Positions 36,727-46,246 are shown, numbered from the stretch's first letter. The stretch: 64,000 nt of DNA from Arthrobacter sp. TMP15 (GCF_039529835.1 NZ_CP154263.1:1-64000); one strand, 5' to 3'. Made by a program: numbers and translations. The notes: generated from the sequence alone by a model not told the origin.

Positions 36727-37230
36727 AATCTTCTTCTCCTATGCCCGGTGTAAATAGGTGTAGATGTGTTTGGGATGATAATTACCTGCGACAGTAGCCG
36801 GTCTGAGCGTTGTGTTGTTCATCGCCATCTCTTTGCTGATGGCAGAAGCCGCTTATAAGTGATCGTGTGCTGGAGTAGAGCGAAACTATTATAAAACGAT
36901 GAGGCAGCTGGATTGCCGTATTGCGGTGCAGCGCAGCGTCTGGTCCGTAGCTGAGGTACTCCGGTACTGTCTGTTATGAAGTGGTCAACCGTCCCCCAGC
37001 TGGGTGGCCACTTCTTCTCGCTGAGCGTTCAAAGTTTGGATAAAAGGCCCGGCACTTACCTCCTCGAACCCAACTCGGGGATGCTGGCTGACACGCAGCA
37101 GAAGTATGATCTTCTTCGGGCAATGGCTACACAACGGATTCGTGCCGCGACGTAGCAAGTTAGTTAGATAGAGAAATTGTTAGATAGTTATTGCCTGATG
37201 GCGATACTCGTAACCCAGGAACGTGTGTAG
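36727..37230. other. Gap with a possible 59-residue ORF
   Basis: Apart from the small frame at 36976-37155, nothing is recognised. The final 70 bases before the next gene are AT-rich and probably promoter. Confidence 0.35.
36976..37155 (+). CDS. Possible 59-residue protein
   Basis: Open frame from ATG (MKWSTVPQLGGHFFSLSV) to TAG with natural-looking composition, including MLADTQQKYDLLRAMATQRI. No clear ribosome-binding site and no family recognised. May be a gene fragment. Confidence 0.3.
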   Translation: MKWSTVPQLGGHFFSLSVQSLDKRPGTYLLEPNSGMLADTQQKYDLLRAMATQRIRAAT

Positions 37231-37743
37231 ATGATCACTGGAAAAAGATGTTCAGGGTGTGGGCAAAAGGAGTCTGAAAAAGACTTTAGTGAGGTCGGTT
37301 TAAGCCCCGATGAACTGGATCACTGGTGTCAGCAATGTGAGACGGTAAGTTTCCAGATACGAGAAACTAAAGTCGAGAAAAATCCGCAGTTTCAGCTCGA
37401 GGTAGCGGTGCCTTCTATGCGGACTCACGACAGCCATGTCACTACAACCCGTGCTTATCATCAACAACGTCATGAACAGATATGGGAGCAGCGCAAGGCA
37501 ATGATCGTTCCCAGAAACGCACCTTGGTCCCCTAAAGATGTACAAGTTGAAACCAAAAAAGTTGCCAACAAAATAGGCGCACCATGGACGGTAGAAGATA
37601 TCGAACTTGCTAGGAGTGAGAATATAGCGTTGAAAGACTTAGCGCTGATGCTGGGACGGACGTACAGCGCCGTCTCCGCAATGCGCAACCGTCCCAGAAG
37701 TAAAGAAACTCAGGTCTTTCCGGATGCAGAAGCCACGGTGTAG
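37231..37743 (+). CDS. Zinc-ribbon protein with C-terminal helix-turn-helix
   Basis: A 170-residue cytoplasmic protein. The N-terminal CxxC pairs (C7/C10 and C33/C36) form a zinc ribbon like those found before HNH domains in phage proteins, with CSGCGQKESEKDF and HWCQQCE. The middle is polar. The last 45 residues (APWTVEDIELARSENIALKD, then LALMLGRTYSAVSAMRNR) look like a SANT/Myb-type or helix-turn-helix DNA-binding unit. No HNH catalytic residues are visible. Probably DNA-binding, perhaps of phage or plasmid origin. Confidence 0.6.
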   Translation: MITGKRCSGCGQKESEKDFSEVGLSPDELDHWCQQCETVSFQIRETKVEKNPQFQLEVAVPSMRTHDSHVTTTRAYHQQRHEQIWEQRKAMIVPRNAPWSPKDVQVETKKVANKIGAPWTVEDIELARSENIALKDLALMLGRTYSAVSAMRNRPRSKETQVFPDAEATV

Positions 37744-38015
37744 CAGGACACCCCATCAGGCAGATACCGTCCGCGTCGTTCCCAATCATCTTTACCGCCA
37801 GCATCCTCATCCCAGAAACGACCGTCGCGATGATGAACTTACAAGAGATATGCCAGGCTCACGATGCCCAAACTTAACTCCGCGAGGGACAAGTAGCCAC
37901 CCAGATCCCACATAGCAAGCGTGGCTCGGCGCAGCACAACAAGAAGCATCCGCAATAAAGTCCAGGCGGCCCACGAGACAACGAGACAAACTGGATAGTG
38001 GATGTTTAGTGGCTT

Positions 38016-38222
38016 CTACTGCTTTTTCTTTTGCTCGAAGGCCCCGGTAGCCCCGCTCGTCGTAAATACAATTCCCAGCATCATGAAGCTGATCCATAGC
38101 CCCGGGCTATCCATCGTGAAGATGAAGATCACAGCGGCGATCAAAAATACGATCCCCACTGCTACGTATTGCTGTCCAACTCTCGTTATTTTTCTTTTCG
38201 GGGCAGGCTTGTTATCTGTCAT
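38016..38222 (-). CDS. Small two-helix membrane protein
   Basis: A 68-residue protein with two hydrophobic helices (YVAVGIVFLIAAVIFIFTM and LWISFMMLGIVFTTSGATG) and basic ends (KRKITR, EQKKKQ). GGAG lies just before the ATG. No family recognised; small hairpin membrane proteins of this kind are common in actinobacteria. Confidence 0.6.
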   Translation of the reverse strand: MTDNKPAPKRKITRVGQQYVAVGIVFLIAAVIFIFTMDSPGLWISFMMLGIVFTTSGATGAFEQKKKQ

Positions 38223-38407
38223 GAAAGGCTCCTGACGATTGGCGCGATGTTAACAACTCTGACCCCTTGAGCAATCACCTGCAAGTATTGGTTAGGCAGA
38301 GTTGAGCTTATTCGGGGATTTTGACTGATGGATGTGATGGATTTTTTTGTGCCAGTCATGGCTGCTGTTGATAGGCGCCGTGAACGTTGTTCGGTACTTG
38401 AGACATC

Positions 38408-39025
38408 TCAATCATTCCCACGGAATCCTGTGTGGTGCTGTTGCGTTCCGGGTTCCATGGCGAGGTAGCGGTAGACGGTGGCGCGGCTTGTTCCGATGAT
38501 TTTGCCAATGTCGGCTGGTTTCAGGCCCTGTTTTTTGAGTACGTGGGCTTGTTTAACGTTGGGGTGGGTGGTGGTGACTTCTTGTCGTCCTGCTTTGCGT
38601 CCGTGAGATGCGGCGATGGCCATGCCAGCTTTAGTACGTTCGGAAAGTTGATCGCGTTCGAGTTGAGCGAATGCGGAAATGATAGTGACCATGGCTTGTG
38701 CCATGGCGCCGCCAATGTCGCTACTGGGGTCGGTAGCGATGCCATCGCGAAGGGAACGGAATTTGATGCCCCGTGCTTTGAAGCCATCAAGAAGTTCAAG
38801 CAGGTGGCGTGTGTTGCGACCGAGTCTGTCTAACTTCCAGACAATGACTTCATCGCCTTGGCTAAGGCGGTCCAACATTTTATCCAGTTCGGGACGGCTG
38901 GTTTTGCTTCCACTGATTCCGTGATCGCGGTAGACCCGTTCACACCCAGCAGCTTCAAGATCGCGGTTTTGCAGTTCGGTATCCTGGTCTGCGGTACTCA
39001 CCCGTGCATATCCAAGACGCGTCAT
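38408..39025 (-). CDS. Serine recombinase, Tn3-type resolvase
   Basis: A 205-residue resolvase/invertase. The catalytic start is TRLGYARVSTADQDTELQNR with nucleophile Ser10. Conserved arginine region: VWKLDRLGRNTRHLLELLDG. The E-helix is QLERDQLSERTKAGMAIA, and the C-terminal helix-turn-helix is ADIGKIIGTSRATVYRYL. Intact and close to enzymes of Tn3 transposons and plasmids. No Tn3 transposase is nearby, so it may serve plasmid dimer resolution or be left over from a transposon. A res site should lie just upstream (39026-39150). Confidence 0.92.
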   Translation of the reverse strand: MTRLGYARVSTADQDTELQNRDLEAAGCERVYRDHGISGSKTSRPELDKMLDRLSQGDEVIVWKLDRLGRNTRHLLELLDGFKARGIKFRSLRDGIATDPSSDIGGAMAQAMVTIISAFAQLERDQLSERTKAGMAIAASHGRKAGRQEVTTTHPNVKQAHVLKKQGLKPADIGKIIGTSRATVYRYLAMEPGTQQHHTGFRGND

Positions 39026-39643
39026 GAAGTGCCTCCCACTTTTCCCATCAAAGGTTGCTTTCTACTCGTATTGAGAATATCAGAATGAGACACATAGTTG
39101 AGACTTTTCGAAGCTAACCTAAGATGCGCTGATCCGACAATTTAGGTCGTGAACCATCGCTGTGGGGGAGTGCGCGGTATGTGTCTTGTCAAAGGTTCCA
39201 TTGATAAGACACCTCTGGTTGAGGATCGGTCGTTGTTTCACCGTATCGAGACTGAGGCTGTTTCCTACTGACCATGATGGTCATCGTTCTGCTCTTCACG
39301 AGGCTCACCTGTTGTTTTCGATCATGGTGAATTCGAGCGGGGAGACAGCTGTTGAGAAGATCTCAACGGCGGTGCCATTTAGCGTGTTGGTTAAGAACCA
39401 AACGAGCCATTTTCTTCTGATCTGGCCAGTGTTTACCCGAGTGCGTGACATCTTTTGAAAGGCGCCAGCAATTAGTGGAACACAGCCAGAAGTAGCTGGA
39501 CTTACGCGCTCGTTACGTCCTAAAGCACTTGCAGGTCCTGCCCGACATATATCTTTGGATGGGACGCCACCTAATGATGGTGCTTAGGTAGTTGTGGTCC
39601 TGCAGCCAGAGACTCGCTCTAGCCTTTGCCGTGGGAAACTGAT
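39026..39643. other. Gap between the resolvase and the second FUSC-like repeat
   Basis: About 620 bases with no supported gene. The first 120 bases, next to the resolvase start, contain AT-rich segments (ATTGAGAATATCAGAATGAG) that could be a res site. The rest is unassigned. Confidence 0.35.
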
Positions 39644-40945
39644 TCATGGCTCAAACAGTGGTGGGCAAGGCATATCCAGGGCAACCGTTCGGCAAGGTGT
39701 GGTCTTTGTGCCGAAACACGGAGAGTGAACGGATGATACTCAGATCAGGTGGAGGGTTTTCGTGTTGAAGCAGACTTGGAAACGGTTCTTGGTGTGGACG
39801 AAATCGAGCGTGGCAGGACAGAGGTTGCTGTTGGCCGCGAAAACATCACTGGCTGTGGGTGTGGCATGGTTTTTGGCCCGTTACATGCCCGGAGTGGCTG
39901 ATAAATATCCGTATTACGCTCCGCTGGGTGCTTTGGTTAGCATGTATCCGACGTTGATGGGGTCGGTGCGTGCAGGAGTGCAAACGTTGGCGGGGCTTGT
40001 TTTAGGCATTGTGCTAGCTGCGGGGGTTCTTCTAGCAGGTACTCCGAATATTCTCAGTATTTCCTTAGCGGTAGGGCTGGGTGTTTTGGTAGCAGGTCAC
40101 CCTCGTTTGGGCGCGGGCAAAGAGTATGTGCCCGTGGCTGTTCTCTTCGTTTTGATCGTTGGTGGGCAGGATGCCGATTCATACTCGATTGGGTACGCGC
40201 TGCAGATGGGGCTGGGCGTCACCGTCGGATTGATCGTGAATCTGCTGATCTTCCCGCCTTTGGCTATAGATGCCGCCCGATTGCGGGTTTCTCGCGGTAG
40301 GAACCTGCTGGCCGGTCAACTAGAGGACATCGCGCGTGCTTTGGTAGAGAATTGGCCGCCGGAACATGAAGATTGGTCCCAACGCGCAGGGCTTATCAAC
40401 ACCACTGTGAGCGAGATTCGGGGTGCGGCGTATCATGCGGATGAAAGCCGTAAGGGTAACCCCCGTGCGTACCTGCATTCCCGTCACCAACTTGTCACTG
40501 AGAGCTTTGAAGACCTGAGTACTTTGGAAGCCATCGCCTTTAATATTCGGGATATTACAGAGGTGCTCACTACTGTGATTTGGGGCAACGGCTCTAACAA
40601 TCGGCTTGATCCAAAGACTTGCAAGCCCCTGAGCGAGTGTCTGCAATCGGTGGCATCTCTAATGGTTTCTTGGGATGAGGGCACGGCCGAGCAGGAAAGC
40701 TTTGATCAAGCTCGGGAGGCACTTAATCTGCTCGATTCTGAACTGAAACGCTCCGCGCGTCAAGAGGAACTATCGCTGACCCCAGGGGCAGCGGTAGCTT
40801 TCGATTGCGAGCGGATCTTAAACTCCCTGCACCAACGCATTATGAAAGATACGACAGAAGAGTCGGTTTAGAAGGAAAGATTCATAGCACTCACCGTCCC
40901 TGAAGTTTTCTTTTTATCTTTCGTCCCACGGTGGTTACCGCACGG
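39644..40945. repeat. Large direct repeat, copy B (FUSC-like gene with flanks)
   Basis: Counterpart of 17026-18332. Homology begins about 118 bases upstream of the gene and stops about 75 bases after it, just where the CDF gene ends. Differences are spread through the copy and mostly silent, so both copies have evolved under constraint since duplication or were acquired separately. Confidence 0.9.
39762..40871 (+). CDS. FUSC-family membrane protein, copy B
   Basis: A 369-residue homologue of the protein at 17149 with about 95% identity by eye. Same topology: N-terminal membrane half, soluble C-terminal half. GTG start after GGTGGAGGG at good spacing. Both copies are intact, arguing that extra dosage or two conditions of expression are useful. 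Substrate unknown; family members are proposed exporters of aromatic acids. Confidence 0.82.
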   Translation: MLKQTWKRFLVWTKSSVAGQRLLLAAKTSLAVGVAWFLARYMPGVADKYPYYAPLGALVSMYPTLMGSVRAGVQTLAGLVLGIVLAAGVLLAGTPNILSISLAVGLGVLVAGHPRLGAGKEYVPVAVLFVLIVGGQDADSYSIGYALQMGLGVTVGLIVNLLIFPPLAIDAARLRVSRGRNLLAGQLEDIARALVENWPPEHEDWSQRAGLINTTVSEIRGAAYHADESRKGNPRAYLHSRHQLVTESFEDLSTLEAIAFNIRDITEVLTTVIWGNGSNNRLDPKTCKPLSECLQSVASLMVSWDEGTAEQESFDQAREALNLLDSELKRSARQEELSLTPGAAVAFDCERILNSLHQRIMKDTTEESV

Positions 40946-41944
40946 TCAGCGTCCGAGTTGCGCCTGGCTGTTTCGAAGCGAGGTGTGTACTTCTTCGGGC
41001 AGTGTCTCGATGGGGACGAGGACTATGTCGTGCACTTTCCAGTCAATCTGGAGGCAATTTTTACGGGCTTCAGCGAGTTGAGCAAGAGTAGGAGCGTGGC
41101 CATTACGCGGAACGATAAATGACTCGATATGGAACACGTGTCCTTGGTCCCGTATTCGCGACCCAACCTCGTCAACCCAAAGTAGCTCTTGTAGATATGC
41201 GTTAATGTGATCGATGACTGGGTGGGTTTTGTCATCATCAAAAGTGGTCGCTGTAGTGTCGATGAGGTCTGTGATTGCCGCACGCATGTTCTTGATTCCA
41301 TCCCACAGAATACTTGTGGCGATGAAGAGCGCCGCAGCAGCATCTGCCCACCAGAATCCTAAACCGATTCCTGCTACACCAACGATCGATCCAGCCGCAG
41401 TCATCCAGTCGGCCTTATTCATGTCAGCATCTGCGTACAGTACCTTGTCATGAAGTTCTCGTGCCAGGCGCATCTTTACGCGCCCGAAGTAGATCGGCAG
41501 AGGAATGGTCAACGCCATCACGAACATCATCAACCACCCTAACCATATCGGCTCTCCGAAGAGCACGATCGATCCGATCGGGGGGTGTTCGACGTTAATC
41601 AGTGCTGTGGCGGAATCTACGATCAGGAACACACCCATCGAGAACAGTGCTACTCCGGAAACTAAATGAGCGACTCCTACAGCTCGGTGCAACCCGTATG
41701 GGTACTTCTTTGTCGGAGGACGATTGATGATGCGGATCGCCATCAAGAACGCAATTGGCGGAGCCAACGACAGTAGGTCTTCAATCCACGCAGCTTTCAT
41801 GGCCTGGGAGTTGCCCATTACAAGGTAAACCGTGGTGATGGCCACTGCTAAGAAAGCAAGGGAGAACCATTCAATCCTGATTGCCGCGCGTAATGTAAGA
41901 ACCTGCGATTCAGAAAGTTCTGTGCGGCCAAAACGTCGCGTCAT
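40946..41944 (-). CDS. Cation diffusion facilitator (CDF) transporter
   Basis: A 332-residue membrane protein with six predicted helices, exporting divalent metals by proton antiport. Metal-site region: HDKVLYADADMNKADWMTAA, with the HD and D residues expected in helix 5. The C-terminal soluble domain has the usual ferredoxin-like strand HVFHIESFIVPRNG. The helix 2 site reads WIEDLLSLAPP, which differs from the common SxxDxxxD, so metal specificity is uncertain. It overlaps the upstream lipoprotein gene by four bases. A 185-bp scrap of this gene is found at 50785-50969. Confidence 0.87.
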   Translation of the reverse strand: MTRRFGRTELSESQVLTLRAAIRIEWFSLAFLAVAITTVYLVMGNSQAMKAAWIEDLLSLAPPIAFLMAIRIINRPPTKKYPYGLHRAVGVAHLVSGVALFSMGVFLIVDSATALINVEHPPIGSIVLFGEPIWLGWLMMFVMALTIPLPIYFGRVKMRLARELHDKVLYADADMNKADWMTAAGSIVGVAGIGLGFWWADAAAALFIATSILWDGIKNMRAAITDLIDTTATTFDDDKTHPVIDHINAYLQELLWVDEVGSRIRDQGHVFHIESFIVPRNGHAPTLAQLAEARKNCLQIDWKVHDIVLVPIETLPEEVHTSLRNSQAQLGR

Positions 41945-42432
41945 GTCCCCACCTTCTCTAATAGAAACTTCTCCAGAGCGAGAAGGAACCCGTTCTCGCC
42001 CATACGCACGATCATGACGTGCTTTTCTCGACTGCTAGATGTCCTCTGTTCTCTATAGGGAACAGTGATAGCACCCTTCTCGATCCAAGGAGTGTCGTCT
42101 AAAAAGCCACCGACGACGATATCGAGCTCACCCTGATCAAGCTCTTCCAATAGAACGGCTTCGCTGCCTGTCGTCCACTCGATGTCCGAGTCGAGTTGGT
42201 CAGCGAATCCTGAGATCAATGCGGGTTCAATCCCTGACGGCTCCTCGGCCGCATCTACTTTTACCCAGGGACGATTCTCGGTCACACCCACGCGCATCAC
42301 ACCACCACGCACACGGTCTAAAGTGCCGTGTGGATCAACGGGCACCTGCAGGCCACAAGCCGTCAAGAAGAAAATTAGCAGCCCGATGAAACCTATCCTT
42401 ATTCGATTTCTCGAAACACGAGTTCGCATCAT
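41941..42432 (-). CDS. Short substrate-binding-type lipoprotein
   Basis: A 163-residue protein. The lipobox is FFLTACG, so it is exported and lipid-anchored at the Cys. The rest matches the first lobe of a family 3 solute-binding protein (GGVMRVGVTENRPWVKVD, then LDQGELDIVVGGFLDDTPW). Full family members have about 250 residues, so this is a one-lobe or shortened version. Its stop overlaps the CDF start (ATGA), so the two are co-translated, perhaps a metal-linked accessory. No ABC permease or ATPase is nearby. Confidence 0.75.
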   Translation of the reverse strand: MMRTRVSRNRIRIGFIGLLIFFLTACGLQVPVDPHGTLDRVRGGVMRVGVTENRPWVKVDAAEEPSGIEPALISGFADQLDSDIEWTTGSEAVLLEELDQGELDIVVGGFLDDTPWIEKGAITVPYREQRTSSSREKHVMIVRMGENGFLLALEKFLLEKVGT

Positions 42433-42477
42433 AAGAATGACAATAACGATTTACAGGCTCTTCAGACAAGTAGGGCG

Positions 42478-42609
42478 ATGACCCTGAAACTAGGCAGCGG
42501 ACGAGTCTGGGATTTAGCGGCTGTCGTGAAGTCACTCAAGGTTCACCCGAACCCATTTGAGACTGCTAAGAAGCCACGGAAGGCTCGAGCTATTCGGGCA
42601 CTTCTTTAG
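42478..42609 (+). CDS. Possible 43-residue basic protein
   Basis: Frame from ATG to TAG: LGSGRVWDLAAVVKSLKVHP, then FETAKKPRKARAIRALL. Basic, plausible composition, but no clear ribosome-binding site and no known family. Could be a fragment. Confidence 0.3.
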   Translation: MTLKLGSGRVWDLAAVVKSLKVHPNPFETAKKPRKARAIRALL

Positions 42610-42647
42610 CTCAGAGATCTCTTCGACTATTGCGATGAAGAGGACCT

Positions 42648-43121
42648 ATGCTGCTACTTATGACGACTTTGAAAAGTGATGAGGGACCTGATGCTGACCA
42701 CCAACGAGGCGCGGGGGTTAGTGATGCAACTGTCAAGGCGCTGGGGAAACTCTCGGAAGCTTTGGAGGTTGTGGAGCACGCCCGCGGTTACCTCTATGGA
42801 TTTCACCGCTTAACAGGTAAAGCAGATTTAGCGCTCGGTGAAGCTGTTGAGCTTCTGCGAGAATCCGGTGCTGAGGCAATGGCCGAGCATCTTGAGCAAA
42901 AGCTAGTTGGTAGGAACGTCATCAATGGGCGGTGGACGTTCCAGATAGTAGAGGATTACGACGACGGGTATTACTCCGCGTTTAAAGCAGCAGAGTCGAT
43001 GGCCAGGCATGAACTAGCCGAAGGGAAACGCCACCTCTTTGAGGCAGAGATGAAAGAGGACCGGCGTACACACGGCCTACCCCACCACGAAGCCCACCCC
43101 ATGGAAAAAGACACTCAATAA
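42648..43121 (+). CDS. Conserved-looking hypothetical protein, 157 residues
   Basis: Acidic helical protein. Central stretch ALGKLSEALEVVEHARGYLY and FHRLTGKADLALGEAVELL suggest a helical bundle. Then NGRWTFQIVEDYDDGYYSAF and a charged His-rich tail. I believe similar proteins occur in actinobacteria, but no function can be named. The start could be ATG 42648 (GAGGA close by) or 42660. It precedes the glycosyltransferase gene on the same strand with a 55-base gap. Confidence 0.6.
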   Translation: MLLLMTTLKSDEGPDADHQRGAGVSDATVKALGKLSEALEVVEHARGYLYGFHRLTGKADLALGEAVELLRESGAEAMAEHLEQKLVGRNVINGRWTFQIVEDYDDGYYSAFKAAESMARHELAEGKRHLFEAEMKEDRRTHGLPHHEAHPMEKDTQ

Positions 43122-43176
43122 AAACACCAACAATGACGTGTTTAATCGTGTTTGCAACACGAACTAGAAGGTGAGT

Positions 43177-44061
43177 ATGACAAAAGAGGAACCCTGGACA
43201 GTGGGTGATTTTTCGGTGCTCGTTTTAGTGCATGGTCGGGCGGACCATCTACGACGTTTGTTGGCTGGTGTGAATGCCTCCAAGCTGCGTCCTGCTGAGG
43301 TGGTGATCGTCTACATGAACGATCCCTGCCCGGCTCCGATACGCTGTGATGTTCCTTTGCGCATCATCCACATTTCTTCCTCCCAGTCTCGTTCGGGTTT
43401 GCCGTTGTCCCAAGCACGGAATACAGCTGCGGCTGCCGCCCGAACACCAAACCTTATTTTCCTGGATGTGGATTCTATTCCGTCAGCGGCCTTGTTCGGC
43501 ACTTTCATTCAGGTGTTGAACGAGGAGACTGTCCTGGCCATGGCAGAGCCACGATATTTGACGAAGCCGTTGGAATCCACACTGTTAGTGGAGGATAAGT
43601 CTTTACTCGCCGCCTCCATTAGGCATCACACCCGTGAGGGACTCCCCACGGAATCAACCATGTCCGGACATGCAATGTTCTGGTCTCTTGGGTTCGCAAT
43701 CCACGCTACTGTCTTTGCCGAAGTGGGTGGGTTCGATGAGAGTTATACCGGATACGGCGGAGAGGATACTGACTTCGCTTTTAGAATCCGAGAAGCAAAG
43801 ATCCCAGTGAGGTTCATAGAAGCACCGGTGTTCCATCAGCACCATGGGGTCTATAACCCGCCGTTGAACCATTTCTTGGAGATTGTTCAGAATGCCCGTT
43901 TATTTCACTCCCGATGGGGTGTGTGGCCCATGGAAGGCTGGTTGAGGGCTTTTGTTCAGTTGGACTTGATTTCTTGGATACCGTCCCAGTCTTCCCTCAC
44001 CGTTCGGCGTATTCCAACGGCCGAAGAAGTACGAGCAGCTCATAATTCAGCCGCTTATTAG
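43177..44061 (+). CDS. Family 2 glycosyltransferase
   Basis: A 294-residue GT-A fold enzyme that transfers a sugar from a nucleotide donor. Nucleotide-binding start: FSVLVLVHGRADHLRRLLAG. The metal-binding DxD-like motif is FLDVDS (after ARTPNLI). The acceptor/catalytic ED region is GYGGEDTDFAFRIREA. A His-rich HQHHGVYNPP follows. ATG 43177 is preferred with GAAGGTGAG upstream; a GTG at 43171 is alternative. It converges with the next glycosyltransferase gene, overlapping it by four bases. Probably part of polysaccharide assembly. Confidence 0.87.
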   Translation: MTKEEPWTVGDFSVLVLVHGRADHLRRLLAGVNASKLRPAEVVIVYMNDPCPAPIRCDVPLRIIHISSSQSRSGLPLSQARNTAAAAARTPNLIFLDVDSIPSAALFGTFIQVLNEETVLAMAEPRYLTKPLESTLLVEDKSLLAASIRHHTREGLPTESTMSGHAMFWSLGFAIHATVFAEVGGFDESYTGYGGEDTDFAFRIREAKIPVRFIEAPVFHQHHGVYNPPLNHFLEIVQNARLFHSRWGVWPMEGWLRAFVQLDLISWIPSQSSLTVRRIPTAEEVRAAHNSAAY

Positions 44062-45137
44062 AAAATGATGGAGGCCTGTGTCTCTGTTGCCGTTGCATGC
44101 AGGAGATCGAGCAGTCCTTGATTGAAATCTGTTGTGGGAATAAAAAGTGTTCTTGCTAGCGCGTGTGGGTCACTGTTCGCGGCATTTTCGAGGATCCGTG
44201 GCCAATTTCCCGATGTCGACCAGTTTCTGACCATCTCGAGACCAGCACGTTCATGCAGAGCCACTGCAAAGGCCAGTTGCTCCGCATACGGGCGTTCTTC
44301 GGGCACTAACAAGACGGGTCTGTGGCAGCTCGCAGCAGCGACTACAGCGTTGTGTCCGGCAGAACTGATAATCACCGTAGCTGAGCGCATGATCGGTATT
44401 GGATCCGGAAGAACACCGTGGAGTCGCAAATTTGTGGGAAGAGGTGTGCCATCTGCTTCCACGGAACCCACAACTTCCCAGTCCCATCGAGGCGAAGCCG
44501 CGGCGGCTTGTGCCAGATGATCTAAGGGAATCGCGGATGCCAAAGATGTTTGCACCACCACTTTAGGTTGGCCCGGCATGTGGGAAGTGTCATGACCGGG
44601 GTGAAACGAATAATTCGTTGGCTCGGCCACCGAAAGGTAGTGAGTTTTATAACCAAATTTCTCCAGATGCGCGGGATCTTCCAAACTTGCAGGAAAATAG
44701 CCGAAAATGGTGTCCGCCAACGAATACGCCATCTGGTGTGCTGGGTCGTTCCGATTGCCTGGCATCCGACGGAAAGCAACCCGATAGCCACTCAATCGAG
44801 CGAACAGCGCGACTTCTACCGAAACATCGACCATCACCATGTCCGGACCGAATGTTTTCCACGCCCGGTTGAGTTCCGCAAAACGTTGTTGAATGAGCTC
44901 GCCTGTGGGGGCGTAATGCAAGAAAGATCCGGCGCGCAATGCTGGCTCAGGACTAGCAGCAATCACATCTGGAGTTAGATCCACATATTCCAAGTTGCCC
45001 TTCAACAAAGCGTTGTTACGAGGGCCAGTGCTGGTAACTTGAAGATCGAACAAATTGCTGGCCGCGATTTTCTGGGCATGACGCAGGTGGCCAGTACCAA
45101 AATGATGGGCGTAGTAAGAAACCTTGTATCGGCTCAT
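44058..45137 (-). CDS. Glycosyltransferase, GT-B/MurG-like
   Basis: A 359-residue GT-B enzyme. N-terminal glycine-rich motif: VSYYAHHFGTGHLRHAQKIA, as in MurG/UGT-like proteins. C-terminal donor-binding region: VIISSAGHNAVVAAASCHRP then VLLVPEERPYAEQLAFA, the classical nucleotide-sugar pocket. Its start overlaps the upstream glycosyltransferase stop by four bases (45134-45137), so the two are co-translated. Substrate unknown. Confidence 0.85.
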   Translation of the reverse strand: MSRYKVSYYAHHFGTGHLRHAQKIAASNLFDLQVTSTGPRNNALLKGNLEYVDLTPDVIAASPEPALRAGSFLHYAPTGELIQQRFAELNRAWKTFGPDMVMVDVSVEVALFARLSGYRVAFRRMPGNRNDPAHQMAYSLADTIFGYFPASLEDPAHLEKFGYKTHYLSVAEPTNYSFHPGHDTSHMPGQPKVVVQTSLASAIPLDHLAQAAAASPRWDWEVVGSVEADGTPLPTNLRLHGVLPDPIPIMRSATVIISSAGHNAVVAAASCHRPVLLVPEERPYAEQLAFAVALHERAGLEMVRNWSTSGNWPRILENAANSDPHALARTLFIPTTDFNQGLLDLLHATATETQASIIF

Positions 45138-46246
45138 GACCCCTCTGAGACTTGGGAGAAGGAACGATGAACCATGGAGTGAAGTATCCGCTCATACCCT
45201 TCGATCATTCCAGCCAGCGCGAATCTGCTGGCTCGCGCCTGAACCTGCTCACGATCCATATCTTTGGCTCGGGTCGCTGCCACCGCTAGTGCCTTACTGT
45301 CTCGGCTGTCGGCGACTACTCCTCCGGTCGTTCCAATGAGTTCGGCCATAGCTCCGGCAGGTAGCGCGGCCACCGGGGTTCCACAGGCCATAGCTTCAAG
45401 AGTGGTGAGTCCGAATGGTTCCTCCCAGAGCGGGGAGGAGAGGAACACTTGCGAGGAAGCGATCATGCGTTGTAATTTTTCTTGATCGAGGTGTCCAAGG
45501 TAACTGATGTCACTATCGAGCTGCGGCTCAATCTGGCTACGGAAGTACTCTTGGTCGTGGATGGGACCGGCAATCCGTAATTTCAGGGATGCTGCCCGTG
45601 CTGCGGCTATTGCCACGTGGGTCCCTTTTTCCGCTGCGATGCGTCCGGTCCAAGCCGCTACCGAGTGTTTCGGCTCGGCCCGCTCGTCCCAGTGCGACAA
45701 ATCGATGCCATTGTGAACGATTTCAATGGTCGGTAACCACTCTCGCCAAGGACATGCATTGGCTTCGGAAACAGTGACGTAACGGTGCAACTGTTGCAAC
45801 GTTCTGGCTGGATCCCTCAAGATTTCAATCAATCGGGGTAGCGGCGGAGTGTGCAGTACATGAAGGGTAGGCAACTGCATGACAAGACGGTGCGGTACAG
45901 GGCTTAATGAGTTATTCACCACCGCGTCAAAAGAACCTGCCTGAATGAGTTTCACCGCTCGCTCCATGGCTCCGTCGAGGACCTTATGCTGTTCGTTAGT
46001 CCTCTCGTCCTCCGGGTAGCCACGCACCAGGAACCCAGCATCAAGAACGGGGATCAGATGGCAGTCAACAACGCTGCCGTCTTTAGCGAAGAGGGTTACC
46101 TCATGGCCACGAGCAACCAATCCAGAAACCAGGTGCGCGGTATGGGACTCCATACCCCCTGCGAATGGTGAGGTGATCGGATGGTGAAGATGGGCCAGGA
46201 CGGCAATGCGCAAAGGATTGGTCCACGTAGGTACCTGAGATTTCAT
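45134..46246 (-). CDS. Family 4 glycosyltransferase
   Basis: A 370-residue GT-B retaining enzyme. The N-terminal domain has AHLHHPITSPFAGGMESHTA; the donor domain has AAWTGRIAAEKGTHVAIAAA, and the EX7E motif lies in SSPLWEEPFGLTTLEAMACG. Typical of enzymes adding sugars to lipid-linked or extracellular polysaccharide precursors. First gene of a two-gene operon with the GT-B enzyme downstream. Confidence 0.9.
   Translation of the reverse strand: MKSQVPTWTNPLRIAVLAHLHHPITSPFAGGMESHTAHLVSGLVARGHEVTLFAKDGSVVDCHLIPVLDAGFLVRGYPEDERTNEQHKVLDGAMERAVKLIQAGSFDAVVNNSLSPVPHRLVMQLPTLHVLHTPPLPRLIEILRDPARTLQQLHRYVTVSEANACPWREWLPTIEIVHNGIDLSHWDERAEPKHSVAAWTGRIAAEKGTHVAIAAARAASLKLRIAGPIHDQEYFRSQIEPQLDSDISYLGHLDQEKLQRMIASSQVFLSSPLWEEPFGLTTLEAMACGTPVAALPAGAMAELIGTTGGVVADSRDSKALAVAATRAKDMDREQVQARASRFALAGMIEGYERILHSMVHRSFSQVSEGS

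Noticed and set aside
38432-38833. Plus-strand frame antisense to the Tn3-type resolvase
   Set aside because: Shadow; the resolvase frame on the minus strand contains all family motifs.
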